Positions 1 to 9,490 of a stretch of 64,000 nt of DNA are shown here, one piece after another. Within the stretch, counting starts at the first letter, position 1, and every line of letters starts with the position of its first letter. Below the pieces are notes generated by a model. It worked only from the letters and a program-made list of their open reading frames with translations. It had not been told where the DNA came from and ran no database searches. Origin of the DNA: Bacteroidota bacterium (GTDB lineage: Bacteria; Bacteroidota; Ignavibacteria; OLB7); assembly GCA_018266795.1 (NCBI GenBank), contig JAFDZV010000043.1, positions 62,001 through 126,000 of the forward strand, in the 5' to 3' direction. Both the position numbers and the translations under genes were made by a program.

Positions 1-161
1 GCATGAACCAACCCGGTGGCATCCCGCGCCTCGTTGTAGTCCGCATGCTGAAGCCGGGAATGCCGCGCCGCGCTGCTGTTGATGCGCCCAAATGACCGGG
101 ACCGGACAGAATCTGTTCCCGTCCGGCCCCGTTCGCTGAGCCAAGCCTTACGGGCCCTGGT
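1..161. other. Window edge, no assigned gene
   Basis: No complete gene is visible here. On the minus strand one frame reads without a stop from about position 100 to the window edge and looks protein-like, but I see no convincing start codon, so I do not call it. On the plus strand a short frame from position 3 stops near 103 and is equally unsupported. Confidence 0.3.
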
Positions 162-701
162 CTACTCTTCGAAATCAAAATCTCCGGTGCGAACGCCGGC
201 GCCCTGCAGCATCTCTTCGAGCGCACGGCTCTCCGGTGGCACTTCATGCGGCTCGCGCGTACTGATATCCTGCAGCGCTTTGAGAGCCGCAGCTATCGGA
301 ATTCCTGTCTTCCCCGGGCGTCGTGAATCGCTCGCGTGCCTGATCACGTCCGTGATCGAGATGATGCCGGAAAGCTGCCCGCTGGCATTGGTAACCGGCA
401 GGCGCCGTACTCTCTGAACGCGCATGGTATTCAACGCCGTCTCTACGTCGTCGCCCTCTTCGCAGCTCACAACATGATGGCTCATGACATCGTCCACCTT
501 GATCTGCGATGCAGGCATATTGCGCGTTCCGGCGGCGATGCATATGTCGCGATCGGTGATGGTTCCGTATACCGTGCCGTTGCCGTCGATAACCGGAAGA
601 ATCCCGCAATCGTGTTGCCACATCAGTGCCACCGCCTCCGCAAGGTTCGTATCCGGCCGGCACCACTGCACCTTGTGCTCCATGATCTCGTGCACGTTCA
701 T
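162..701 (-). CDS. CBS-domain pair protein
   Basis: A 179-residue soluble protein made almost entirely of two CBS domains, roughly residues 3-60 and 68-125. Each has the usual ending: GTITDRDI in the first and GIISITDVIRHA in the second. CBS pairs bind adenine nucleotides such as AMP, ATP or SAM and usually act as energy or redox sensors; here no catalytic domain is attached. The last 50 residues form an acidic tail without a recognised fold. I chose the ATG at 701 because GGAGG lies upstream at good spacing (GGAGGATACCATTATG). The longer frame from 755 adds 18 residues with no ribosome site. No operon partner is visible: the next gene points away. Ligand and target are unknown. Confidence 0.85.
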   Translation of the reverse strand: MNVHEIMEHKVQWCRPDTNLAEAVALMWQHDCGILPVIDGNGTVYGTITDRDICIAAGTRNMPASQIKVDDVMSHHVVSCEEGDDVETALNTMRVQRVRRLPVTNASGQLSGIISITDVIRHASDSRRPGKTGIPIAAALKALQDISTREPHEVPPESRALEEMLQGAGVRTGDFDFEE

Positions 702-925
702 AATGGTATCCTCCAAATTCACTTCACATTCCCATCCCGATTCATCGGGTTTCAATCCAAGCTAACCACGTTTCCGCACGGCCACCATGATCTGCATCAA
801 TATCCCGGTGATATTGCCGGCCGCGCTCGAATATCCCGGTGTATCGAGATGCGACGCGATTGGCGCCGTTTGCCGTACATCTCCGTCGGCGCGCGGGCAC
901 GCAGTGTGGAAGCTATATTGCGCGG

Positions 926-2062
926 ATGAAGAACGAGGGGAGTCATGATGAGCGCCTGCCGCCGATTGCCCCCGCAGCAATTGCGAGCGGGCATATCGTT
1001 GCGCTTTTTGCATTCGATGTCGGCTATGAGGTCGTGCTGGACCGCGTGCACCAATTGGCTTCGCCCCAGCCGGCTCAGCCGCTGTCCGGTAAGAAACAGA
1101 CGCCTTCCTATCTGCAGTACACGCGACTTCCGTTGAAGTTGGATTGCGGGTATGTGGAACCGGGCAATCCGGCCTCCGGCGACGTGCAGGCAACGCTCTT
1201 CGACTTCGGCGCGATCAGTATGTCGTACCGAATTCCGCTCACTGCGAACGAAGAACGGCCTCTCATCGACGATCTGCCCGCGATCAGCCGGCATCTACAT
1301 GAGCGCATGCTGGAACGTGATGCCCGCGACCGCATAGCCTCGTTGATGCAGCGTATCGAGGCGGCCATTGTCAGGCCGTCGCTTTCGGCGCTGGTGGAGG
1401 ATTATTATCTGATCGTGCTGGAACGGCTGGAACCGGAACTGACGGCCGAACAGTTGATGGAAGGGCATCGCCACGCACTGGCGCACGCACTGCAGTTCGA
1501 GAGCGACGGTCTCAGCCGGCACCAGCAGGAGGAGGCCGTTGCGCAGCGCATCTCCTACTATTACAACGATCTCGTGCTGGTGGATTGGAATGCGGCAATC
1601 ATCTACGATCGCGAGTACGATGATGCGGCAAGCGTCCTCGAGTTGTTGAACGTGGAGCTGTTGGAGGCGCGTTTTACGGACGCCGAGCTCGACAAACATA
1701 TCGAGGCCGTCTCGGACCTCCTGCATCAGCGCATGGGGTGGCCCATCCCGTTCCGGACGCCGTACAGGCGAACGTTGTATGATCTGGCGGAACTCCAGAT
1801 TGCCTCCTCGGTCCTCGCCGAGCGCGTGGACAACGCTTTGAAGCTGATCGGCGATCTCTACCTTGCCCGCCTTCACGCTGCTGCAGCACGACGCTTCTAT
1901 CTGCTGGAATGGGAGCAGGCCATCAGCCGGAAGCTCGGCATCATCAACAACTACTATCGGCTCCTGACAGACCGCGTCCGCAATGCTCAGAGCCAGACTC
2001 TGGAACTTGTGGTTATCCTGTTGATATTGGTGGAGTTGCTGCTCGCGCTGCTGCGCAGATAA
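926..2062 (+). CDS. RMD1/DUF155-like protein with C-terminal membrane anchor
   Basis: A 378-residue protein with no signal peptide. The middle has a DLVLVDWNAAIIYD segment followed by a helical stretch (LELLNVELLEARFTDAELD). It ends in one hydrophobic helix (TLELVVILLILVELLLALL) directly before the stop. This architecture, a long soluble domain followed by a C-terminal tail anchor, matches what I know of the RMD1/YagE (DUF155) family, whose molecular function is poorly defined. The family assignment is inferred from this pattern and has not been tested by alignment. The start at 926 is the first ATG that gives a sensible N-terminus; an upstream ATG at 839 in the same frame would add an arginine-rich stretch typical of non-coding GC-rich DNA. 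A hairpin 64 bp downstream probably ends the transcript. Confidence 0.6.
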   Translation: MKNEGSHDERLPPIAPAAIASGHIVALFAFDVGYEVVLDRVHQLASPQPAQPLSGKKQTPSYLQYTRLPLKLDCGYVEPGNPASGDVQATLFDFGAISMSYRIPLTANEERPLIDDLPAISRHLHERMLERDARDRIASLMQRIEAAIVRPSLSALVEDYYLIVLERLEPELTAEQLMEGHRHALAHALQFESDGLSRHQQEEAVAQRISYYYNDLVLVDWNAAIIYDREYDDAASVLELLNVELLEARFTDAELDKHIEAVSDLLHQRMGWPIPFRTPYRRTLYDLAELQIASSVLAERVDNALKLIGDLYLARLHAAAARRFYLLEWEQAISRKLGIINNYYRLLTDRVRNAQSQTLELVVILLILVELLLALLRR

Positions 2063-2387
2063 TAGGCCGGCGAACTGCCGCTGCGCATGACTGTTCCGAT
2101 TCCGTGCAGGCCACGCAGAGCAGTTGAATCCCGGATGCCGAAGCGATCCGGGATTCCGTGTGCCGCTGCTACGCTCCCTCCGACGTATTGCGGCACAACG
2201 TTGCGCCTGCGGTACGAATGCATCGCCACCCGCGGTCTCACTCACCACAGCCTCGCGTCTCAACACGGTCTGCCGGCCGGCGCCGAGCCGGAGGAACCTG
2301 CACCGTGCTCTCTGACAATTGTATTGTAAGCCGGCCGCAAACGCCCGGGCGCCTCGATCCGGCCCAAACAGGACTGTCAGACAGCGC
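2063..2387. other. Convergent intergenic region
   Basis: This 325-bp gap separates two convergent genes and holds one clear hairpin (2126-2156). No further gene is supported. Confidence 0.5.
2126..2156. terminator. Hairpin between convergent genes
   Basis: Perfect 11-bp inverted repeat, GAATCCCGGAT and ATCCGGGATTC, around a 9-base loop. No T-tract follows on the plus strand. The position between two convergent genes suggests a transcription end for one or both. Confidence 0.5.
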
Positions 2388-4316
2388 CTACTTCGATTCG
2401 ATTTCGATCACCACCATCCGGTTGTAATAGCGCCCTTCGGGTGTATCGTTCTCCTGCGGCGATTCCATTTCGTCCTCTCCGAATCCATAGCTCACGAACA
2501 ATGCATCGCGTCCGAGCTTCTTCGTCTCCTCCTTCAGAATCTGCTCCGTGTTGTCCGCGCGCTGCATCGAAAGAACTGTGTTGTGGCGGCTCGAACCTAT
2601 GATGTCGGAGTATCCCTGGATATAGACAACCGATTCGGTCGTGATCTGCGGGGCCACTTCCTTCCGGAGAAAGGTCTCGTACATCCGGGAAGTCTTGGAG
2701 TCATCGAACTCGAAGAGGATGGTCTGTGCGCCGTGCGTTGTCGCCTCAGTGTTCCGCCTCTTCAGGTCGAAGGAGTGTGTGCTCGTGGCGAGCTGGCCGT
2801 CGCGGGCCGTTGCAGTGACGGTGGCTGAATAGTGGCCGGCGGCAAGCCTTCCCAGGATCTCGTTTGCATTGAACGCTTTCTCCTGCACGGTGAACGGGCC
2901 GTAGGTTCTGCTGTATCCGTTCCCTTCGATCAGGACACTCCATCGTTCGATCGATGCCATCCCGCGAATGTTGATCCACAGATCGCTGCTGACCGGAACC
3001 GCCTGCGGCATGTGCAGTTCCACAGGTGCCAGCAGGTCCTGCGCGTCGCTGCGGATCTCCACGCGAAGATTCTCCTCGGCCACGAGCGCACGGTCCTCAC
3101 GAGCTGTCAGTGCCGTTCCCGACGCATGCTCCGGACGTGTGCGCCAGTTGGTCTCGATACGTTCGGGCGCGATGCCGAACGTCTCCGCCAGATATGTCTT
3201 CACATGCTGTGCCATCTGCAATCCAACTGCCTGTTCGGGTGCCGATCCCGTCAGAACGATGTGGGCGGACGGGTTCTTCGCCATCCGGCTTCCGACAACA
3301 TTGAGCACGTTGTGGTACACCTGCATCTGCCGGTCTGCCAGCGCCGTGGAGGCCGCCCCGCCGGTGCCGACGGATTCCGGCAGGGAGTGCTCGTTGTAAG
3401 TCTCCGCCTCGCCGGGCGTCAGTTGCAGGTAGCGCGCTGGAATGTTCGTGGAACCTGCGGTGAAAAAGATGTAGTTCCTGAGCGGCAGGTGTTCAACCCG
3501 CTCTGCGGGCCGGGCAACACCAAGCACCGGCGGCTGGACCGTGAAGTCCACAGCCGGAGCCGGCGCCTGCATCGCCGTCTCCGCACCACCTCCGAAGCCA
3601 AGCTCCATGCGGAATCCGGCTCGTGCCGTCAGCGTGCTCCACTTCCGATTCAGATCGCTCTGCGCAACATCCGCTCCCTTCTGATCGATCACATAGCTTC
3701 CTTCCACAAACGGGGTCAGGTACCAGCGGGGCGATTCGTTCGGATTGGCGATCGGAATATCGTACGCGAACCCGCCCCAGATTCCGTATGCGCTGCCCTT
3801 CACGTTCTGCAGTTCCATTCCGGAAGCGGCCGCCACGTTCTCGCTGCCGTCGGGAGAGTAGTCGAACTTCTTCGTGACGTTGATGTGCGCCGACGGGCCG
3901 AGCATCACATGAAAATATTGGTCAACGTTGGCCCTGAATCCGAGCTCGATGTCGCAATAGCTCAGATGCGGCGTGAAGGAGCGGCCGTTGGCTGTCTTCG
4001 AAACGGTCCTGTCATCGTACGTCCCACGCAGCTGCAGACCCAGCGATTGCGTAAAGACATATTCGCCGATAATTCCGCCAAACGCCGTGTTGCCGTTCAT
4101 CCTCGAGTAATCCTGTTCGGCAAAGAGCGGATCGTCCGGATAATTGATGAATCGCTGCGCAGGAGCCTCCACATAATTGTGGTTCAAACCTCCCAGGAGT
4201 CCGATGCGAAAACCGGTCTGGGGCTCGTTCGCCTGGGCGTTCATGGTCCCCCTTCCCGCCATCATCAGCAGCGCGGCAAGTATTCCGGCCCCTGCATTCC
4301 TGCGTGTGGTCTTCAT
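2388..4316 (-). CDS. OmpA-family outer-membrane protein with N-terminal beta-barrel
   Basis: A 642-residue protein with a signal peptide (hydrophobic stretch about residues 10-22, cleavage near MNAQA). Residues about 30-240 alternate polar and hydrophobic and resemble the porin-like barrels fused to OmpA domains in Bacteroidota. Residues about 280-420 contain a degenerate OmpA-like segment (LVAEENLRVEIRS). Residues 530-642 form a better OmpA C-terminal domain: ILFEFDDSKTSRMYE, GYSDIIGSSRHN, LSMQRADN, and the ending YYNRMVVIEIE. OmpA domains bind peptidoglycan, so the protein probably links the outer membrane to the wall. A GGAGATGG ribosome site precedes the ATG. The gene is monocistronic as far as can be seen. 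Whether the barrel makes a pore cannot be told. Confidence 0.85.
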   Translation of the reverse strand: MKTTRRNAGAGILAALLMMAGRGTMNAQANEPQTGFRIGLLGGLNHNYVEAPAQRFINYPDDPLFAEQDYSRMNGNTAFGGIIGEYVFTQSLGLQLRGTYDDRTVSKTANGRSFTPHLSYCDIELGFRANVDQYFHVMLGPSAHINVTKKFDYSPDGSENVAAASGMELQNVKGSAYGIWGGFAYDIPIANPNESPRWYLTPFVEGSYVIDQKGADVAQSDLNRKWSTLTARAGFRMELGFGGGAETAMQAPAPAVDFTVQPPVLGVARPAERVEHLPLRNYIFFTAGSTNIPARYLQLTPGEAETYNEHSLPESVGTGGAASTALADRQMQVYHNVLNVVGSRMAKNPSAHIVLTGSAPEQAVGLQMAQHVKTYLAETFGIAPERIETNWRTRPEHASGTALTAREDRALVAEENLRVEIRSDAQDLLAPVELHMPQAVPVSSDLWINIRGMASIERWSVLIEGNGYSRTYGPFTVQEKAFNANEILGRLAAGHYSATVTATARDGQLATSTHSFDLKRRNTEATTHGAQTILFEFDDSKTSRMYETFLRKEVAPQITTESVVYIQGYSDIIGSSRHNTVLSMQRADNTEQILKEETKKLGRDALFVSYGFGEDEMESPQENDTPEGRYYNRMVVIEIESK

Positions 4317-4648
4317 CGTGCCATCTCCAGTGTCCGAGTGTATTGGCGTTTCGTGTGCCGCGCTTCGAGTTCGATTGGCTGTGACCGCATGCGGTCCCCA
4401 TCACCACGCCGTGGCCCGTGTGCCGGCCTGCAACCCGAACTTAGAGGAGTGGTCCGGGGAAGACTATGATGTGGGTCAAGAATTGCGAGTTGGATTCGAA
4501 GGATGGCTTCGGTGTGGCAATCGGAGCCGCGCAATCGGAGCCGCGCATTCGGCGCGGAGAGAGGCGGCGAGCCCTGCGGATGCATGTGGTTCGCGCAATA
4601 TCCGGGGTACAGCACCCGCCAACGTATGGATTTGCGGCAGGTGCCGGA
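4317..4648. other. Intergenic region with short direct repeat
   Basis: No gene is supported. The region upstream of the OmpA-family gene should carry its promoter. A short direct repeat, CAATCGGAGCCGCG, occurs twice near 4517-4545. Confidence 0.4.
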
Positions 4649-5056
4649 CTATTTCGGGCCGGGTGCGGATCCTTTGTCGAACGCCTGCCGTGCAAGGAGT
4701 GCGGCGCCAATGGCGACAACCGCTGCACCCAGAATCAGCACCACGATATTCACCACCATCCACAACGTTCCCGCCCGTGTGGAAAGCGTCTGCCGGCGTG
4801 CCGTGCGATCGTAGAACAGTAGCGTCAGCATGTTGGCTGCGGGCTGTGCACTCACAAAGAGGCCGAGCAGCATGCCGGCGATTCCGTCCAGCAGACCGGA
4901 GCTCGTCGGTGTGAGGAGAACGCGAGCGGACGCGGCATATGCGATTGCCGCAGCCGCCAGAAGCCAGAGCCGCAGACGGCGGCCGCGCCATGGTTCGTTC
5001 ACATCAACCTGCTCCAGATTTGAGTGATGCAGCTCATGCCGGCAGAATGTACACAA
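4649..5056 (-). CDS. Small membrane protein with N-terminal CxxC
   Basis: A 135-residue protein with three probable transmembrane helices (about residues 29-46, 52-72 and 97-120) and basic loops. The N-terminus reads CTFCRHELHH, which resembles half of a zinc ribbon or a CxxC redox motif. Translation of this part needs the TTG at 5056, which has only a poorly spaced GAGG. A GTG at 5002 with GGAG upstream is an alternative start that would drop the CxxC. I kept the longer form because the CxxC segment looks coding. No family is recognised and the function is unknown. The gene runs in the same direction as the OmpA-family gene but is separated from it by 332 bp. Confidence 0.55.
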   Translation of the reverse strand: MCTFCRHELHHSNLEQVDVNEPWRGRRLRLWLLAAAAIAYAASARVLLTPTSSGLLDGIAGMLLGLFVSAQPAANMLTLLFYDRTARRQTLSTRAGTLWMVVNIVVLILGAAVVAIGAALLARQAFDKGSAPGPK

Positions 5057-5400
5057 CCCTCGTCACCGTTCACACCCTTTGATATCTGGGGTGCGCGCAA
5101 TTCATGTGGTGCCTCCGGCGGCCGGCCGAGTTGCCGGCCGTACGGGCAGCTTCTTCAGGAAGCGCGCCGCATTTCTCCCGGCGGCATTACCAGGGTTCTC
5201 CGGTTGTTGCCGCACGAGTGCGAGAATCCCGGATCGGCCGCTCTCCCGCAAAAAGTTGACGCAGGTCATGGTGGGCCGGCATGCATCGGCTGTACGTTTG
5301 CGACAGAGAGCGCGGGAACGCAACATCGTGTTGAACGAATGAGTGGTGAATGGGAATTCGGCCCGCTGCAATCAATCATGAACATCTGTGGAGTGACGCC
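5057..5400. other. Divergent intergenic region
   Basis: This gap lies between divergent genes and must hold both promoters. I see no clear promoter consensus or further gene. Confidence 0.4.
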
Positions 5401-6000
5401 ATGAAGACGCTCATCTGTATGATTTTCGTTTTGATGCTCGTGCTGCCCGCAACCGCTCAGGAGACCCTTATCAAGGGTGATGTGGATTTTGGTGGATATG
5501 GCGCTCCCATTGTACAGTTTACTTCCATCAACAAGCAGTTCGGTGTTCTTGTGGGAGGGGGAGGAGGTTTGATTATTGATCATACGATTGTGCTGGGGGC
5601 CGCCGGCTACGGCCTTGCGAACAATGTGACCGAGGCGAGCGCGCCGGTATCTCATCCATATCTCAATGTTGAATATGGCGGGGCATATTTCCGGTATATC
5701 CATCGGTCGAACGACCTCCTTCATTTTACCGGCGGCGTGCTGGTGGGAGGTGGCCGAGTTGGCTATCGTACGGATCTTGCAAATACGGCAGTCGAGCAAT
5801 CCGGCTCCCGCGATTCGCTCAATGATGCATTCTTCGTGCTGGAGCCTGACATTCAGATGGAGATCAATGTCACAAACTGCTTTCGGTTGGGAATCGGTGC
5901 CGGCTATCGATGTATTTCCGGCATCGAATTGCAGGGAATCAGCAATGGCGACATCGGGGGGCCGAACGCCCGGCTCATGCTCGAGTTCGGGTCATTCTGA
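5401..6000 (+). CDS. Small outer-membrane beta-barrel protein
   Basis: A 199-residue exported protein. Residues 1-20 are a classical signal peptide ending PATAQ. The rest is glycine- and aromatic-rich with alternating hydrophobic residues (GVLVGGGGGLIID, YLNVEYGGAYFRYIH, FTGGVLVGGGRVGY) and ends in a C-terminal Phe (MLEFGSF). These are features of an outer-membrane beta-barrel. The ATG at 5401 was chosen because it starts the signal peptide; the frame continues 17 codons upstream without one. A strong hairpin about 50 bp downstream probably terminates the transcript. No specific substrate or family is recognised. Confidence 0.75.
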   Translation: MKTLICMIFVLMLVLPATAQETLIKGDVDFGGYGAPIVQFTSINKQFGVLVGGGGGLIIDHTIVLGAAGYGLANNVTEASAPVSHPYLNVEYGGAYFRYIHRSNDLLHFTGGVLVGGGRVGYRTDLANTAVEQSGSRDSLNDAFFVLEPDIQMEINVTNCFRLGIGAGYRCISGIELQGISNGDIGGPNARLMLEFGSF

Positions 6001-6051
6001 TTGAGTGTGCCAAACGTCTTCCGGACGTTCGCTGCAGGGCCGTGTAGTATT

Positions 6052-6081
6052 GTGTGCGCTTCCGCGTTGCGGAGCGCACAC
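6052..6081 (+). terminator. Terminator-like hairpin
   Basis: GTGTGCGC pairs with GCGCACAC and TCCGC pairs with GCGGA around a GTT loop, with one bulged T. The hairpin lies 51 bp after the stop of the outer-membrane gene. No long T-tract follows. Confidence 0.55.
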
Positions 6082-6907
6082 CTGTGTGTTTGGAGATGGC
6101 GGCGTATCCCGCGCTCCCTGCGGGCTGTGTGGTTCGAGTTGGATGCCCGGAGGAGCTCCACCGCGGGCGTTGCGGGTTCGGGCGATTGATTGCCCCTCGT
6201 GCCGCTGAAGGTCTGGTCGACAGATCGTACCGAGCCATCGAAATGGTGGTGGAGACGCCTTGCCGGATTGTCCCGCGCACGTGGCCGTTCGGCCGGCCGG
6301 CAGTGCCGGTGCCTGGCGGGCCGGTTGCATAGTTATGCATTCTCCTGCTTAACGGCCGTTCGCGGCCGGTTGGTCGTCACGCGCGGGCGGGGGATGTCTT
6401 CCACTCGGAGGCCGGCCTGCAGCGACCAATCCATCAGGCAGGTGCGGGGGCCGGGGTTCTGCGATGCCTGGGGAGGGGGGTACCTATCGTATCCCCGACA
6501 TCGCGATGGAACCTGGTCGGCTGCAGGGGCGATGAATATCTATGTGTTGATTACGAGTCGGCGCAGTATCTTTGGCCATCCTCGACGGCCATCGATATTG
6601 GATGCGTCGGCAATGCGTGAGGTGGCGGGCAATGTCCGCCCCGGGGCCGCGCCGCCGGTTCGGTATCGTGGATGCGAACGGGCATCCGGCAATCGTTGTT
6701 CTATCCACTCCGGCAATCACCCTTCTCACCCCAAACACTCGGTGGCAGTACCATCGATTGGCAGTTCCATGCCGATGGTCGGCTGCTGCGTCGCGATTCC
6801 CCATTTGCCTGCCGCATGCCGGGCGTTTCCTGTCCCTGGCATTCTCCGCGGACCGGCGGGCTGCGCTGCATAAACAGAAACCGTTTGTCGAACGAAGGGT
6901 GACCCCC
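6082..6907. other. Long region without a supported gene
   Basis: About 0.8 kb of GC-rich DNA. Open frames exist, but their translations are arginine- and serine-rich with no motif, no ribosome site and no hydrophobic pattern, so I call none. The end of the region should carry the promoter of the following lipoprotein gene. Confidence 0.4.
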
Positions 6908-7675
6908 GTGCTCTTGAACAACCTCAGCGTAGATTCAGATCGATCGTACCATCGATGGGCCGGCGGCATGGCGCTGCTCTCCGTGCTGATTGTGGCGGTC
7001 TGTTCATACGGATGCAGCGATCGCCGGAATACCGGAACGCGGAAGGGGGATTCGGTCCGTGCCGGATCTGCCGTTGCAACCGATTCCGCGCACCGTCTCG
7101 CGGGCGGATCGGTCGGCGCTTCCGTGGCGCACGGCGGAACCGCTGATCCCGGGACTCCGGGTGGGGACACGCAGGCAGGCGGGCGCCTGGATGCCTGCGA
7201 GGCCCTGAAGAGACTGCCGGATTTGCTCTCGACGATTGCGGAGGCCCCGACCTCGCTCGAGGGGAGCACGAATACCGTCTGCCTGCGAGTATTGATCGGG
7301 CGCCTCGCGGACAGCGCGATCGGTACCGGCAACGATGGCTACTACGACGCATTTGCCGCCATTGCTTCGATCGCGGAGGGTGAGATCCGCCCGTGCTACG
7401 ACAGTGCCTGTGCCAGGCTCTTTCATCGCGTTCCGGTTGCCACGATGAAGTATCTGTATGGCCGATCCATGGGCCGGTTCAGCACGTTGGTGGCCCATGT
7501 TCGGTACGCTCTCGCTGTGGAGATCGATCACGCTCACGACAGCGCGGCAGCCTGGCGGGCGTTCGATAAGGCGTTGAACGAGTATGCACACAGCGATACG
7601 GCGCGCGCGCTCATGTTGAACGCGTCGCTGCTGCGCGCCGGTGTCCTGAAGCAGCTTGCTGCCGATCGCCAGTAG
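6908..7675 (+). CDS. Probable lipoprotein of unknown function
   Basis: A 255-residue protein. A hydrophobic helix, MALLSVLIVAVCSYGC (residues 21-36), ends in a lipobox-like SYGC with Cys36 as the likely lipidated residue. A low-complexity Gly/Ser/Thr-rich linker of about 70 residues follows, then a helical C-terminal domain with three or four cysteines (DACEAL, NTVCLRVL, RPCYDSACARLF). I chose GTG 6908 because GAAGGG lies 8 bases upstream; ATG 6968 would give a shorter signal. The frame continues far upstream but loses coding character. No family is recognised. It stands alone and has no obvious partner. Confidence 0.55.
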   Translation: MLLNNLSVDSDRSYHRWAGGMALLSVLIVAVCSYGCSDRRNTGTRKGDSVRAGSAVATDSAHRLAGGSVGASVAHGGTADPGTPGGDTQAGGRLDACEALKRLPDLLSTIAEAPTSLEGSTNTVCLRVLIGRLADSAIGTGNDGYYDAFAAIASIAEGEIRPCYDSACARLFHRVPVATMKYLYGRSMGRFSTLVAHVRYALAVEIDHAHDSAAAWRAFDKALNEYAHSDTARALMLNASLLRAGVLKQLAADRQ

Positions 7676-8113
7676 CCGGTACCGTTGACGGCTGCCGGCG
7701 CGAACGTGTGCAGGCTGCCGGCGCGAACGTGTGCAGGCTGCCGGCCGGCTTAGCATGTCATGGTTCGTTTGCGGGCTTCGCCATATCATTATGGTGTACC
7801 GATTCCCGCACCTCGGTATCGGCGCGTTGATACTTCGCCATTCATGCCACACTTCATAAGTTTGCACTGCTTGTCGTTGCACGGTGATGTTGTCTGCCAG
7901 CAATCAGTCATTCGTCGGACGCATGCATGTCGGATCACTCCCCCGGAACCCGCAATCGAGACAGTCGTTGTACGCCGAGCAGACGGTGCCTGACGTTTTG
8001 GAGCAGGCACAGGGGGCCGTCCTGGTTTCACGATGCCAGGAGATGCGAGCAACATGGCTGTCGGGATCTGCTGACGTGTATTCTGCTGAACACCCTTTCA
8101 TCCCGAGGCAATC
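7676..8113. other. Intergenic region with tandem repeat
   Basis: No gene is supported. It starts with a 23-bp tandem repeat. The rest is less GC-rich than neighbouring genes and likely holds the promoter for the transglutaminase-like gene. Confidence 0.4.
7691..7745. repeat. 23-bp tandem repeat, about 2.4 copies
   Basis: The unit GCTGCCGGCGCGAACGTGTG followed by CAG occurs at 7691-7713 and 7714-7736. A partial third copy begins at 7737. It lies just after the lipoprotein stop codon. Confidence 0.8.
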
Positions 8114-9427
8114 ATGCAACGCGATCGATCCCGATCCGGCGCGACGTATTTCTGTTTTGTGTTGCTGTTCCTTTCAGGCGCGATGGCCGCCGCCCTGGGA
8201 AACGGCGTTGATGCGGCTCCCAGCCTTGCTCAGGTGGAATTCTCCGGAAGCGGCCGGATTCTGCTCCGGCCCGATCCCACACCGGAGCTACCGTTTGCCG
8301 AACTTCCGGCCCGCTGGAAGGCCGGCCAGCCGGTCCTGTCGGTAGCATATGTCAGCGGATCGTATCCCGAGGTTGGCGCCACGATCGAGATGGCACATCG
8401 CTCCTTCACTACGCGCGTATTGATGCGTGGCCACGGACCGGACGGAATGGCATTCCCTCCGCTGCCGGCAGTTGTGCGCGAGTCCGGCGGGACCACCGTC
8501 GTCATCTATCCGCCCCACCCGTCAACCATCCCGTTCGATCCGGGCACCGTCTGCTGCTACGATCCGTTCACGATCTCCTGGGAGTTTTCCGCGGACGACG
8601 GCACCACCTGGACGCGCGCGGGGGAGTCGTCCGCAACCATCTATGTAACCCGGGGACGTCCCGCGCCGGAAAATCCGGAGATGGGGTTCGGCTATATCGA
8701 GTCGCTCTTCGATATCTCCTGCCGCAGCGCCCACGGCTACAGCAGCGAGGCGGATATCGTTCAGCATGTGTGGAGCGAGTTTACCGATCTGGTGGTGCGC
8801 ACGAAGAAGGGGGACACACTTTCGTTCTATCCGCACAAGCAGAACAACCAGCAGGAGACCACCGCAGGGTTGATCCTCTGCAAGTCCGGGGTCTGCTTCG
8901 CGTGGGCGCACTTGCTGATCGACCTGCTGCGCATACAGGGGATCACCCGTCGCGGCAGCTATGTCGTTCTCAGCGCTCCGAACACTGCGTCGTGCGGACC
9001 GGTGATCGGCATGCTGATGCCGAACTGTACGTTCGGTACCCCTTCGGCTGCGGCCACCTGTCCGGATTTCCCCTATCTGGCCGCCTTCGCGCGGCCCCTC
9101 ACCGGCGATCTGATCGGACCCGATGTGTTCAGCAAGCCGGGCCTTGCGGGGCAGGGGGAGCCCGATCCCATGTCGCTCTTTCATGATCATGCGCTCGTGC
9201 TGATCGACGGAGTCTACTACGATCCCAGCTACGGTCGCACCTTCGCCTCGCTGGATGAGTTCGTGAACAGCATTGCCGGCTGGGCGGTGGAGAGCGTTGC
9301 GAACGAATCGCAGGTGCATTTCGATCTCAACGGCAATCACCGGATCGAGGATCTCGATGTGAAGGTTGCACGCGTCAGCAACGATCCGCATCGGTGCAGG
9401 CTGAGTGTGGCGCGATCCGATTATTGA
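8114..9427 (+). CDS. Exported transglutaminase-like protein
   Basis: A 437-residue protein with an N-terminal signal segment (FCFVLLFLSGAMAAALG). Residues about 45-185 look beta-rich. The C-terminal half carries a transglutaminase-like core: Cys261 in GVCFAWAHLLIDLLRIQGI, His359 in FHDHALVLIDG and Asp370 in VYYDPSYG. The order Cys-His-Asp and the surrounding hydrophobic pattern fit the bacterial transglutaminase/protease superfamily, which includes cysteine proteases and cross-linkers. Extra cysteines (CCYDPF, ASCGPV, PNCTF, ATCPDF) suggest disulfides outside the cytoplasm. The ATG at 8114 starts the signal peptide. The next gene begins 63 bp downstream, so the two may be co-transcribed. Substrate is unknown. 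Confidence 0.7.
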   Translation: MQRDRSRSGATYFCFVLLFLSGAMAAALGNGVDAAPSLAQVEFSGSGRILLRPDPTPELPFAELPARWKAGQPVLSVAYVSGSYPEVGATIEMAHRSFTTRVLMRGHGPDGMAFPPLPAVVRESGGTTVVIYPPHPSTIPFDPGTVCCYDPFTISWEFSADDGTTWTRAGESSATIYVTRGRPAPENPEMGFGYIESLFDISCRSAHGYSSEADIVQHVWSEFTDLVVRTKKGDTLSFYPHKQNNQQETTAGLILCKSGVCFAWAHLLIDLLRIQGITRRGSYVVLSAPNTASCGPVIGMLMPNCTFGTPSAAATCPDFPYLAAFARPLTGDLIGPDVFSKPGLAGQGEPDPMSLFHDHALVLIDGVYYDPSYGRTFASLDEFVNSIAGWAVESVANESQVHFDLNGNHRIEDLDVKVARVSNDPHRCRLSVARSDY

Positions 9428-9490
9428 GAGAATGTGAAGGCTCGTTCTCTCGCTGAAGCATCATGTGTCATTAGTGGAGTGAATATCCCC